In this document: positions 7,522 to 14,487 of the stretch, in pieces
Layout of the letters: every line of letters begins with the position of its first letter
How positions within the stretch are numbered: position 1 is the stretch's first letter
NCBI RefSeq assembly: GCF_014205015.1
Contig: NZ_JACHMO010000001.1
Location: 9,424,001-9,488,000, forward strand
Reading direction: 5' to 3'
From: Saccharothrix ecbatanensis
GTDB taxonomy: Bacteria; Actinomycetota; Actinomycetes; Mycobacteriales; Pseudonocardiaceae
DNA length: 64,000 bases
Notes under the pieces: model-generated
Databases searched by the model: none
Seen by the model: only the letters and a program-made list of their open reading frames with translations
Told to the model about the DNA's origin: nothing
Translations under genes and position numbers: made by a program

Positions 7522-8673
7522 CTACATGAACGCGTTGATGCCGGTCAGCGCCCGGCCGATGAGCAACTTCTGGATCTGGCTGGTGCCCTCGTAGAGCGTC
7601 GTGACCCTGGTGTCCCGCAGGTACTTGCCCACCGGGTACTCGTCGATGTACCCGTACCCGCCGAAGACCTGGATGGCGTTGTTCGCCACCCGGACGGCGG
7701 CTTCGCTGGCGTAGAGCTTCGCCATGGACGCCTCGGTGCTGAACGGTTCGCCCCGGTCGGCGAGGTCCGCGCACCGCCACGTGAGCAGCCTCGCGGCGTC
7801 CGTTTCCACGGCCATGTCGGCCAAGAGTTCCTGCACGAGTTGGAAACCGGCGATGGGCTTGCCGAACTGCTCGCGTTCCTTGGCGTACTTGAGGCTTGCC
7901 TCCAGCGCGCCACGGGCGGCTCCGACGCAACCGGCGGCGACGGACATCCGGCCCCGGTCCAGGGCGGCCATGGCCAGCTTGAAGCCCGTGCCTTCGTCGC
8001 CGATGCGGCTGTCGTCCCCGACTCGGACCTGGTCGAGGGTCAGTTCGGCGGTGGCCTGGCCGCGCATGCCGAGCTTGCCGTGGATCTCGGTGGCGTGGAA
8101 GCCCGGGGAGCCGGTCGGCACGAGGAACGCGGTGATGCCCTTCGGGCCGGGGCCGCCGGTGCGGGCGAAGATCAACGCCACGTCGGCCCAGGTGCCGTTG
8201 GTGATGAAGACCTTCCGGCCGGTGATCAGCCAGTCGTCGCCGTCGCGGACCGCCTTGGTGGCGAGGGAGGCGGCGTCGGAGCCGGTACCGGGTTCCGTCA
8301 GGCCGAAACAGCCTAGTTGGCTGCCCGAGCACAGTCCGGGGAGCCACCGTTGTTTCTGCTGCTCGGTGCCGTGTTTGTAGATGGTTTTCCCGACCAGGCC
8401 CAGGGAGACGGAGATGATGCCGCGCACCGCCGAGTCGCCGCGGGCTATCTCTTCGAGCACGAGGCAGTACGCCAGGCTGTCGCCGCCGCTGCCGCCGTAC
8501 TCCTCGGGGATGCCCAGACCGAGGAAACCGACCTCGCCGAGCGCGGGCACAAGGTCACGATCGATGGCCTCGTCGCGGTCCCAGCGGGTGGCGTGGGGGA
8601 CGATCTGCTCCTCGGTGAACCGGTGCGCCAGGTCCTTGAGTTGCCGGTGTTCGTCCGGGATGCGCAGATCCAC
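7522..8673 (-). CDS. Acyl-CoA dehydrogenase
   Basis: The 383-residue enzyme is full length, with GCFGLTEPGTGSDA, GRKVFITNG, REQFGKPIAGFQLVQ and the catalytic YEGTSQIQK near the end. GTG at 8673 is chosen because AAGGAGGT stands about 8 nt upstream and the family N-terminus (DLRIPDEHRQLKD) begins there; an open frame continues upstream but runs through the operator. It is the first gene of a two-gene operon. The TetR-type regulator encoded divergently probably controls it through the palindrome at 8701-8716. Confidence 0.93.
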   Translation of the reverse strand: MDLRIPDEHRQLKDLAHRFTEEQIVPHATRWDRDEAIDRDLVPALGEVGFLGLGIPEEYGGSGGDSLAYCLVLEEIARGDSAVRGIISVSLGLVGKTIYKHGTEQQKQRWLPGLCSGSQLGCFGLTEPGTGSDAASLATKAVRDGDDWLITGRKVFITNGTWADVALIFARTGGPGPKGITAFLVPTGSPGFHATEIHGKLGMRGQATAELTLDQVRVGDDSRIGDEGTGFKLAMAALDRGRMSVAAGCVGAARGALEASLKYAKEREQFGKPIAGFQLVQELLADMAVETDAARLLTWRCADLADRGEPFSTEASMAKLYASEAAVRVANNAIQVFGGYGYIDEYPVGKYLRDTRVTTLYEGTSQIQKLLIGRALTGINAFM

Positions 8674-8700
8674 CGGGGTGACCTCCTTACCGAACGGTGT

Positions 8701-8716
8701 TAGGTTATCTAACCTA
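8701..8716. promoter_or_regulatory. TetR-type operator
   Basis: TAGGTTATCTAACCTA has two perfect 7-bp arms around TC. It lies 27 bp upstream of the acyl-CoA dehydrogenase start and 36 bp upstream of the TetR start, in the middle of the divergent promoter region. Confidence 0.7.
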
Positions 8717-8752
8717 GGCGCGGAATCGACCACAGGCAAGGGGAGCGGACAA

Positions 8753-9367
8753 ATGCCGAGGAGCCCGATCCTGAGTGCCTCGCGCATCCGGACCGCCGCA
8801 CTGCACATCATCGACCGGGATGGGCTGGACGGCCTGTCCATGCGCAAACTGGCCTCTGAGCTGGGCGTTCAGGCCGCGTCGCTGTACGGGCACGTGAGCA
8901 CGAAGGACGACCTGCTGCACGACGTGGCGGCCGGGATCCTGGAGAAGGTCGACGTGTCCGGGTTCGAGGGCGGGGACTGGCGGCAGGGTCTGCTGAGCTG
9001 TGCGCGCTCGTACCGGGCGGCGTTGGCCGCGCACCCGAACATCGTGCCGTTCCTGGCTTACGGGCCTGCGCACCGGGAGGCGTCGCTGCGCCGGCTGGAC
9101 GTCGTGCACGGTGGTTTGGTGTCGGCCGGGTGGTCGCGGCGGGAGGCGACCATGATCGCGGCGTCGTTGATGTACCTGGTGTTCGGGGCGGCGTTGAGCT
9201 CGTTCTCCAGCGGGTTCTCAGAGGACCAGACGTTCTACCAGGACCGGTACCCGAACCTGGACAAGGCGCACTTGCTGCCCGCGGTGGCTCGGGAACTCGA
9301 TCACGACAGCTTCGAGCTGGCGCTGACCGCGTTCGTCACCGGGCTTGAGGCGCGAGTGCCTGGCTGA
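8753..9367 (+). CDS. TetR-family regulator of the acyl-CoA dehydrogenase pair
   Basis: The 204-residue protein has an N-terminal TetR helix-turn-helix (about 8-55, with LSMRKLASELGVQAASLYGHVSTKDDLL) and a helical ligand domain. ATG at 8753 has AAGGGGAG upstream. Divergence from the ACAD operon with a shared palindrome makes local autoregulation and repression likely, with an acyl-CoA as plausible effector. Its last 32 bp overlap the end of the convergent EspG gene. Confidence 0.9.
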   Translation: MPRSPILSASRIRTAALHIIDRDGLDGLSMRKLASELGVQAASLYGHVSTKDDLLHDVAAGILEKVDVSGFEGGDWRQGLLSCARSYRAALAAHPNIVPFLAYGPAHREASLRRLDVVHGGLVSAGWSRREATMIAASLMYLVFGAALSSFSSGFSEDQTFYQDRYPNLDKAHLLPAVARELDHDSFELALTAFVTGLEARVPG

Positions 9368-10058
9368 TCCTGCGCACCAGGCCGGTGTGGTCGGCGGGTG
9401 CGACCGTGAGCCAGTCGGTGCCCATGCTGGCGTACCGGCCGCGTGGGGTGTCGATCCAGGTGACGGCCGTTCCGTGGGGGTGGGCGGTGAAGTGGCCGGT
9501 GCCGGTGATGGGGCCGGACAGCATTTCCCTCAGTGCCCGGACGTCGTCGTTGCCGGCTGTGCGCACGTTCTGCCGGATGCCGCTTTGGTTCGTCTGTGCC
9601 TGTAGTGCTGCTGCGGGGACGGTCACCGGGCGGCCTGGACCGGGTGGTCGTGGGGGCAGGACGCGTACTGCGGCTTGGGCGAGGCCGGCTTCTTTGATGA
9701 GGTCGAGCTGGACGCCTTCCGTTCCTTGGACGGCCAGGACGACGTACCGGCCTCGGGCGGCTACCAGGGCGCGGACCAGGTCTTCTCTGGCTACGTCCAG
9801 CATGCCCATGACGGTGATCGACGTGTCCGGGGTGGCGAGGAGGCGGAGGGCGTCTTCGAGTTCCGGTTCGGGACGGCCGCGTCTGGCCAGGCCTCGGCGT
9901 TCGAGGTCGGCGTGGACGTCGTTGCGGACGCGGGCGCGCTCGTCCAACGTCGTGCCGTGTTGGGTGATGTCGAAGGGGTAGGGGATGGCTGCCCCGGCCC
10001 GCAGGTCCTCCCAGAGGACTTCGAAGGCGGGCAGGGACAGCCTCGCGATGGTGCTCAT
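9336..10058 (-). CDS. ESX secretion-associated protein EspG
   Basis: EspG proteins are cytosolic chaperones that bind specific PE-PPE pairs before type VII export. The 240-residue protein shows the family N-terminus (LSLPAFEVLWEDLRAGAAIPYPF), YVVLAVQG in the middle, and the C-terminal GRYASMGTDWLTVAPAD. ATG at 10058 is chosen; upstream in-frame sequence overlaps the end of the PPE-like gene. It is the last gene of a four-gene operon, 16 bp after that gene, which suggests that the PPE-like protein is its client. It overlaps tetR by 32 bp at the 3' ends. Confidence 0.85.
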   Translation of the reverse strand: MSTIARLSLPAFEVLWEDLRAGAAIPYPFDITQHGTTLDERARVRNDVHADLERRGLARRGRPEPELEDALRLLATPDTSITVMGMLDVAREDLVRALVAARGRYVVLAVQGTEGVQLDLIKEAGLAQAAVRVLPPRPPGPGRPVTVPAAALQAQTNQSGIRQNVRTAGNDDVRALREMLSGPITGTGHFTAHPHGTAVTWIDTPRGRYASMGTDWLTVAPADHTGLVRRISQALAPQAR

Positions 10059-10074
10059 GCGGTGTTGTTCGCTC

Positions 10075-11373
10075 TTATTCGCCAATGGTGGGTGGGGAGA
10101 CGAGGCGGTTGTCGTCGAAGTACTCATCGGTGGGGATGAGGTACTTGGCCTTGTGCTCCTGGTCCTCGGCGCCTTGTCCTTGACCACCTGCGCCTGCTCC
10201 TGCGCCGCCCATGGCTGGGTTTGCTCCCGCGCCACGTCCGCTTTGGCCCGGTGCGCCTGCGTGGTTCTGGTTCGGTGTGCCGTTCGGCCCGAAGCCGCTT
10301 TGGCTGCCTGGACCCATCTGGCCTACCTGGCCCATCTGGCCCATCGGTCCGAAGCCTGGCCGTCCTGCGCTGCCACCGGGTCCGTTCGGCATACCGCCGG
10401 GCATTCCGGACCGTCCGCCCGGTCCACCTGGTCCGTTCGGCCCGTTCAGTCCGTTCGGCCCGCGTCCGGGCATGCCGGGTGGGCGGGTGTTGGGCGGCGG
10501 GAGGTGGCGGCCTGGCGGGGTCGGAACCCTGCCCGGCATGTTGGTCGGTGGCCTCGTGCCGGGAGGCATCGCCCAAGGTGGGGTGACGGGTGGTGCCGGT
10601 GGGCCGGAGGGCGGCAGGTTGACCGGCGGGGTGACGGGTGGCGGCGGTGCGACGGTGGGCGGTGCGGTCCAGGAGGTGTTCGTCGTGCCGCCTGTCGTCC
10701 CGGTGGTGCCTGTGCCTTGGGTGTTGGCGCCGACCCTGCTGCTCGGTTCGACCGTGTGCGTGTTGACGGATGAGGTTTGGGTGTTGCTGGTGGCGACGCC
10801 CTGTTCCTGGGTGACGGTCGGCATCTCGGCGAAGGCGGGCATCGAGGTGGTCGCCGAGCGCATCGAGTCGTCGCGGGACTGCATCACCTGGATGGCTTCC
10901 GCCTTGGCGCCGTCCGACTTCGCCTTCTGCATGGGCATCGCCATGGGCAGTGCCGCCAACTGCACGATGTTCCCGCTGCTGATGGCGTCGGTGAACATCT
11001 TCTTCGGGTCGTAGGCGACGGGTTCCGGCATCCGCGCCTTCGCCTCGGAGGCGGCCGTCGTCTGCGAGTGCAGAGCGGTGCCGGTAGCCGTGAAGTGATC
11101 GCCGGTCATGTCACTGAACTTGCCCACCTTGGCCAGCGCAGCCCGAGCCCCCTCCGCCGCGCTACCCGTCCAGGCGGCTTGTGAGCCGTTGACGATGACC
11201 TGGAAGTCGACCGCCAGATCGGTCAACGTAGACCCGATGGTCTTCCACTCGTCGGCGATCTCGCCCGCGAGACCGGGATCGAACTTGTCCTCGACCTGCC
11301 GCTTCATCTCCTCGTGCGGGTGCGCCGGGTAGTTGGCGGTCGGTTCGGGCGCCTGAGGCTTTTCGCGAGTCAT
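10075..11373 (-). CDS. PPE-like type VII secretion substrate with long Pro/Gly tail
   Basis: The 432-residue protein has an N-terminal helical PPE/WXG-like part (about 1-150, with the WTGSAAEGARAALAKVGKF turn). Then come a Thr/Ser-rich linker (about 200-250), a long Pro-rich segment, and a Gly/Met/Asn/Pro-rich segment (GPMGQMGQVGQMGP). The C-terminus is non-repetitive (KYLIPTDEYFDDNRLVSPP) and has a Y-x-x-x-D/E pattern like the T7SS export signal. Linkers of this type often span the cell wall. It lies between the DUF3558 lipoprotein and EspG genes. No EccC or other core secretion gene is in the window. Confidence 0.75.
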   Translation of the reverse strand: MTREKPQAPEPTANYPAHPHEEMKRQVEDKFDPGLAGEIADEWKTIGSTLTDLAVDFQVIVNGSQAAWTGSAAEGARAALAKVGKFSDMTGDHFTATGTALHSQTTAASEAKARMPEPVAYDPKKMFTDAISSGNIVQLAALPMAMPMQKAKSDGAKAEAIQVMQSRDDSMRSATTSMPAFAEMPTVTQEQGVATSNTQTSSVNTHTVEPSSRVGANTQGTGTTGTTGGTTNTSWTAPPTVAPPPPVTPPVNLPPSGPPAPPVTPPWAMPPGTRPPTNMPGRVPTPPGRHLPPPNTRPPGMPGRGPNGLNGPNGPGGPGGRSGMPGGMPNGPGGSAGRPGFGPMGQMGQVGQMGPGSQSGFGPNGTPNQNHAGAPGQSGRGAGANPAMGGAGAGAGGQGQGAEDQEHKAKYLIPTDEYFDDNRLVSPPTIGE

Positions 11374-11404
11374 GTCATCCCCCCTCGGGACGGTCGAACA
11401 GCAG

Positions 11405-11953
11405 TCAGGGAAGCTTGGGCGCGATCAACTCGGCAGCCTTAGTCGCCCGTTCGCAGGCAGCAGCCGTGTCGGTAGAACTGGCCGTGAGGTTGGCGATCAC
11501 CACCAAGCTCGACGAATCGGTGACTTCGATCGCCACTGTGCACAGAGAGGCGGCCCCATTCGGGGCCTTCACCAGCACGGCTTCGTACTTGCCCACATCG
11601 ATCGAGGAACTGGCGGCCTTGTCCAGGTTGAGGTCCGCGACTCCCTTTTCAGCTCCCGCCGAAAGGCCGCCATTGCCGCTGATCTTCCATTCGCAGAGTT
11701 CCTTGCCGCCGAGCTTTTCGGGACTCCCGGGGGCCGTTAGGCCAAGACTGCCGATCTCGGCTGCGGTGAGCAGGTCACAAGGCTTGAGGGCGGCTAGTGG
11801 GTCCTTGGCTGCCGCAGCGCTGGTGGTTGTGCTGGTGGTCTCGGTGCGAGGGTCTGGCGACGGGTTGCCCGTTTGAGGGCTGGAGCAAGCAGTCGCCAAC
11901 AAGGCGACACCGGCGAACGAGACCACCGGGATTCGAGTGAGTGCGCGATTCAT
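11405..11953 (-). CDS. DUF3558 lipoprotein
   Basis: The 182-residue protein has a lipoprotein signal ending in LLATAC (lipidated Cys about residue 23) and a Thr/Ser-rich linker. The DUF3558 domain follows, with CDLLTAAEIGSLGL, ELCEWKI and a final pair of cysteines (SLCTVAI, ACERA). It is anchored on the outer face of the membrane. DUF3558 lipoproteins commonly accompany PPE/EspG genes in Pseudonocardiaceae; their exact role is unknown. Confidence 0.9.
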   Translation of the reverse strand: MNRALTRIPVVSFAGVALLATACSSPQTGNPSPDPRTETTSTTTSAAAAKDPLAALKPCDLLTAAEIGSLGLTAPGSPEKLGGKELCEWKISGNGGLSAGAEKGVADLNLDKAASSSIDVGKYEAVLVKAPNGAASLCTVAIEVTDSSSLVVIANLTASSTDTAAACERATKAAELIAPKLP

Positions 11954-11971
11954 CGCAGGTGTGTCATCCCG

Positions 11972-12427
11972 TCAGAGGTTGTGGAACGTCTGAGCCTTGG
12001 CTTCATCGATGTTCTGGTACGAAGCCCGGCTCTTCTCGATCTGCACCTTGAGTTCCGTGATTGCCTTCACCATATCCGGAATGATCTCTACGGTGACCTG
12101 ATTGCCGAGTTGGGCGTTGACAGCACCGATCTCCTCGGCGTAGCCGCCGCCCAGTGGAGTCCTCATGTTCAAACGTTCGGACCGCCGTTGGATCTTGTCG
12201 AGCGCGTCCTGCATCTCGGTGAGCTTCTTCAGCATCGTGTCGACAGCCTGCGGGTCGACTGAGAGTGCCTGCGCCTCACTTGCCGCAGACAGGGCCTTGG
12301 TGGCGGCGATCACGTCGCTCATGCCCATGGTGAACAGGCTCGCCAGCCCGCCACCGCCCTGCTGGCGGTACTGCCCTAAGGCGTACTGGCCGACGTCTCC
12401 CGTCAGCCCCCCGTTGTCGCCGGTCAC
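11972..12427 (-). CDS. Helical protein heading the type VII-associated operon
   Basis: The 151-residue protein starts with a Gly/Gln-rich stretch, followed by long amphipathic helices (about 45-85 and 105-145; VDTMLKKLTEMQDALDKIQRR). No signal peptide or membrane helix is present. The length and helical character fit a WXG100/PE-like or accessory secretion partner, but neither a clear WXG nor a PE motif is seen. GTG at 12427 has GGGGAGG upstream. The gene begins the operon that continues with DUF3558, PPE-like and EspG genes. Confidence 0.7.
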   Translation of the reverse strand: MTGDNGGLTGDVGQYALGQYRQQGGGGLASLFTMGMSDVIAATKALSAASEAQALSVDPQAVDTMLKKLTEMQDALDKIQRRSERLNMRTPLGGGYAEEIGAVNAQLGNQVTVEIIPDMVKAITELKVQIEKSRASYQNIDEAKAQTFHNL

Positions 12428-12675
12428 AGCACAAACCTCCCCGATTGCGCTCCGTGGTCAGTCGGGAACTGTATCGAAGCGCCGTACCGGAGGGGGCGAG
12501 ATCATCCGCGTACACGCGAACGGGCTAAGGAGTGTCGGGGCGACACGGTCTGGAGGCAGCGGTGGAGAGGTGGGAAATCGCTGGTCCGGCGGCTGATCTG
12601 AAGACTGGATACATCAGATTCCTGTGCTGATCACCACCACGGCGGGTTTGGCCTGCCCAGCACGTCCGCCGTTGT

Positions 12676-12681
12676 TACGCT
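12676..12681 (+). promoter_or_regulatory. -10 box of the LigD-polymerase gene
   Basis: TACGCT ends 7 nt before the GTG at 12689 and no ribosome binding site is present, so the transcript is probably leaderless. The rest of the divergent spacer 12428-12675 shows only a weak ATCTGA/TCAGAT inverted repeat near 12600. Confidence 0.55.
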
Positions 12682-12688
12682 CGCCCGC

Positions 12689-13702
12689 GTGGCGGCCCAA
12701 GCTGTGGAACTGAACGTAGGCGAGCGTGTGGTCCGGGTGTCGAATCCGGGCAAGGTCTACTTCCCCGACCGCGGGATCACCAAGCTTCAGGTGGTCGAGT
12801 ACTACCTTGCCGTCTCCGAACCCCTGCTCCGCGTGCTGCGGGACCGGCCGACCACGTTGAAGCGGTACGTCGACGGCGTCACTGGGGAGGCGTTTTACCA
12901 GAAGCGGCTGCCCAAGGGGGCGCCTGAGTGGGTCGAGACGGCACGGATCAAGTTTCCGTCCGGGCGGCCGGCGGACGAGGTGTGTCCGACCGAGCCCGCG
13001 GTGCTGGCTTGGGCGGCGAACCTGGGCACGTTCGACTTCCACCCGTGGCCCGTGCGGCGCTCTGACGCGGATCGGCCGGACGAGTTGCGCGTCGACCTCG
13101 ACCCGCAGCCGGGCACGGACTTCCGGGATGCCGTGGACGTCGCCATGGTGCTGCGTGAGGTGTTGGAGGAGTTGGGGTTCACCGGTTACCCGAAGACGTC
13201 CGGTGGGCGGGGCATCCACGTGGCCGTGCGGATTCGGCCTGAGTGGGACTTCGTGGACGTTCGGCACGCCGTGATCGCGTTGGCCCGCGAGGTGGAGCGG
13301 CGGACGCCGGACAAGGCGACGACGTCGTGGTGGAAAGAGGAACGCGGTGAGCGGGTCTTCCTCGACTTCAACCAGGCCGCCCGGGACCGCACCATCGCGT
13401 CCGCCTGGTCCGTCCGCGGCACTCCACGCGCCACCGTGTCGACGCCGGTGACGTGGGACCACCTGTCCACTGTGGACCCGGACGACTTCGACGTGCTCAC
13501 CGTGCCGAAGTACTTGACGGACAACGGGGATCCGCACGCGGGCCTGGACGACGAGGCGTTCGGCATCGAGACGCTGCTGGACTGGTACGCGAACGACGAG
13601 CGAGGCGAGATGCCGTACCCGCCCGACTACCCGAAGATGCCCGGTGAACCGATGCGCGTCCAGCCGTCGCGGAAGCGGAACCAGCCCCACGCTCACGGGT
13701 GA
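12689..13702 (+). CDS. LigD-type end-joining polymerase domain protein
   Basis: A stand-alone PolDom/primase (AEP superfamily) of 337 residues, able to add ribo- or deoxyribonucleotides at DNA ends during non-homologous end joining. The catalytic DLD (RVDLDPQPG), the nucleotide-binding TSGGRGIHV and a third acidic site in FLDFNQAARDRTIAS are intact. A Lys/Arg-rich tail ends the protein. It corresponds to mycobacterial PolD1 (Rv3730c type), not to the three-domain LigD. An ATP-dependent ligase of the LigC type is encoded 8 kb away (22053-23126). No ku gene is seen in the window. Confidence 0.9.
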   Translation: MAAQAVELNVGERVVRVSNPGKVYFPDRGITKLQVVEYYLAVSEPLLRVLRDRPTTLKRYVDGVTGEAFYQKRLPKGAPEWVETARIKFPSGRPADEVCPTEPAVLAWAANLGTFDFHPWPVRRSDADRPDELRVDLDPQPGTDFRDAVDVAMVLREVLEELGFTGYPKTSGGRGIHVAVRIRPEWDFVDVRHAVIALAREVERRTPDKATTSWWKEERGERVFLDFNQAARDRTIASAWSVRGTPRATVSTPVTWDHLSTVDPDDFDVLTVPKYLTDNGDPHAGLDDEAFGIETLLDWYANDERGEMPYPPDYPKMPGEPMRVQPSRKRNQPHAHG

Positions 13703-13765
13703 GCCACCGAACTCTGCCCGGTCGGGGCATGGTCGGGCCATTGGTCCACGGGCAGGCTTGACGGT

Positions 13766-13990
13766 ATGCCTTCTCGACGCCTCGAAGTGTTGCTGCCCGC
13801 CGACGTGTCCGCCCGCGATTACGCGGCCGTCGCCCACGCCATATGGGCGGTGCTGGACACGGCGGGGTTCGGGGAGGACGGCTCGTTGCGGCCCGACGAC
13901 GGGATCGCGGGCGACGGGATCGCGGGCGACCGGTTGGACGAACGGTTCGACGTCGAGGTGGAGGGCGGAGACGCCGATCGGGAAGTGTAG
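13766..13990 (+). CDS. Hypothetical 74-residue acidic protein
   Basis: ATG at 13766 lacks a convincing ribosome binding site. The protein begins RRLEVLLPADVSARDYAAVAHAIWAVLD and ends in an acidic stretch containing two copies of DGIAGD, encoded by an exact 15-bp tandem repeat. Codon use fits the genome. No family is recognised and expression is uncertain. Confidence 0.5.
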   Translation: MPSRRLEVLLPADVSARDYAAVAHAIWAVLDTAGFGEDGSLRPDDGIAGDGIAGDRLDERFDVEVEGGDADREV

Positions 13991-14161
13991 GGCGGAGCCG
14001 TCGATCGGCTGAGGGCTTCCCGGTGCCATCACGGTGCAGGCGGGGCGCAGCCGGCTACCGAACGTTTGCGCCAACCGGCTGTTTCAGGCCGCAGTTCGGC
14101 CGCGATCGGACTGGTCCTCTCGTACCATGGACAGGATGCCGGAGGAGAGGGAGGCAAGGCG

Positions 14162-14359
14162 ATGACGCAGGCGTACGTGGTGCGGTTCGTCGGTGGGCCT
14201 CTCGACGGCCGGGTCGACTCGCACGCCAAGGCGCCCGAGGCGCCGAAGCAGACCGTCACCCACGTCCACCTGCACGGCGGCCCCAAGATCGTGCACCACT
14301 ACGACCTCCAGTACGCCGTCGAGTACGGGTGCGAGTACCGGCTCCGGGTCGAGGAGTAA
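14162..14359 (+). CDS. Hypothetical 65-residue protein
   Basis: ATG at 14162 follows GGAGAGGGAGGCAAGG, a strong ribosome binding site. The protein contains VVRFVGGPLDGRVDSH and a His-rich middle (THVHLHGGPKIVHHYDLQY), ending in YRLRVEE. The first part resembles short actinobacterial and phage proteins with a GGPLDG motif, whose role is unknown. There is no membrane segment. Confidence 0.7.
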   Translation: MTQAYVVRFVGGPLDGRVDSHAKAPEAPKQTVTHVHLHGGPKIVHHYDLQYAVEYGCEYRLRVEE

Positions 14360-14442
14360 GGGCTCTCCGCACCGCTACTCAGCGAAGTCGGAGGCAGTCG
14401 ACAGTAGACACGAGGCAGGCATCGGTTTACCGTTTGCGATGC

Positions 14443-14458
14443 GTGAGAGCGCTCTCAC
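14443..14458. promoter_or_regulatory. LacI-type (CebR-like) operator before the GH81 glucanase
   Basis: GTGAGAGCGCTCTCAC is a perfect 16-bp palindrome with a central CG, 30 bp upstream of the glucanase start. It closely resembles the TGGGAGCGCTCCCA operators of actinobacterial CebR/CelR regulators that control cellulase and glucanase genes. No LacI gene lies in the window, so the regulator must act in trans. Confidence 0.75.
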
Positions 14459-14487
14459 AAGGTCGTGAGTCCCTGCTGGAGGTCCCT

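Noticed and set aside
13843..14487. N-terminal extension of the glucanase frame by 215 codons
   Set aside because: It covers the 14162-14359 gene and the palindromic operator; the ribosome binding site and signal peptide at 14488 fix the true start.
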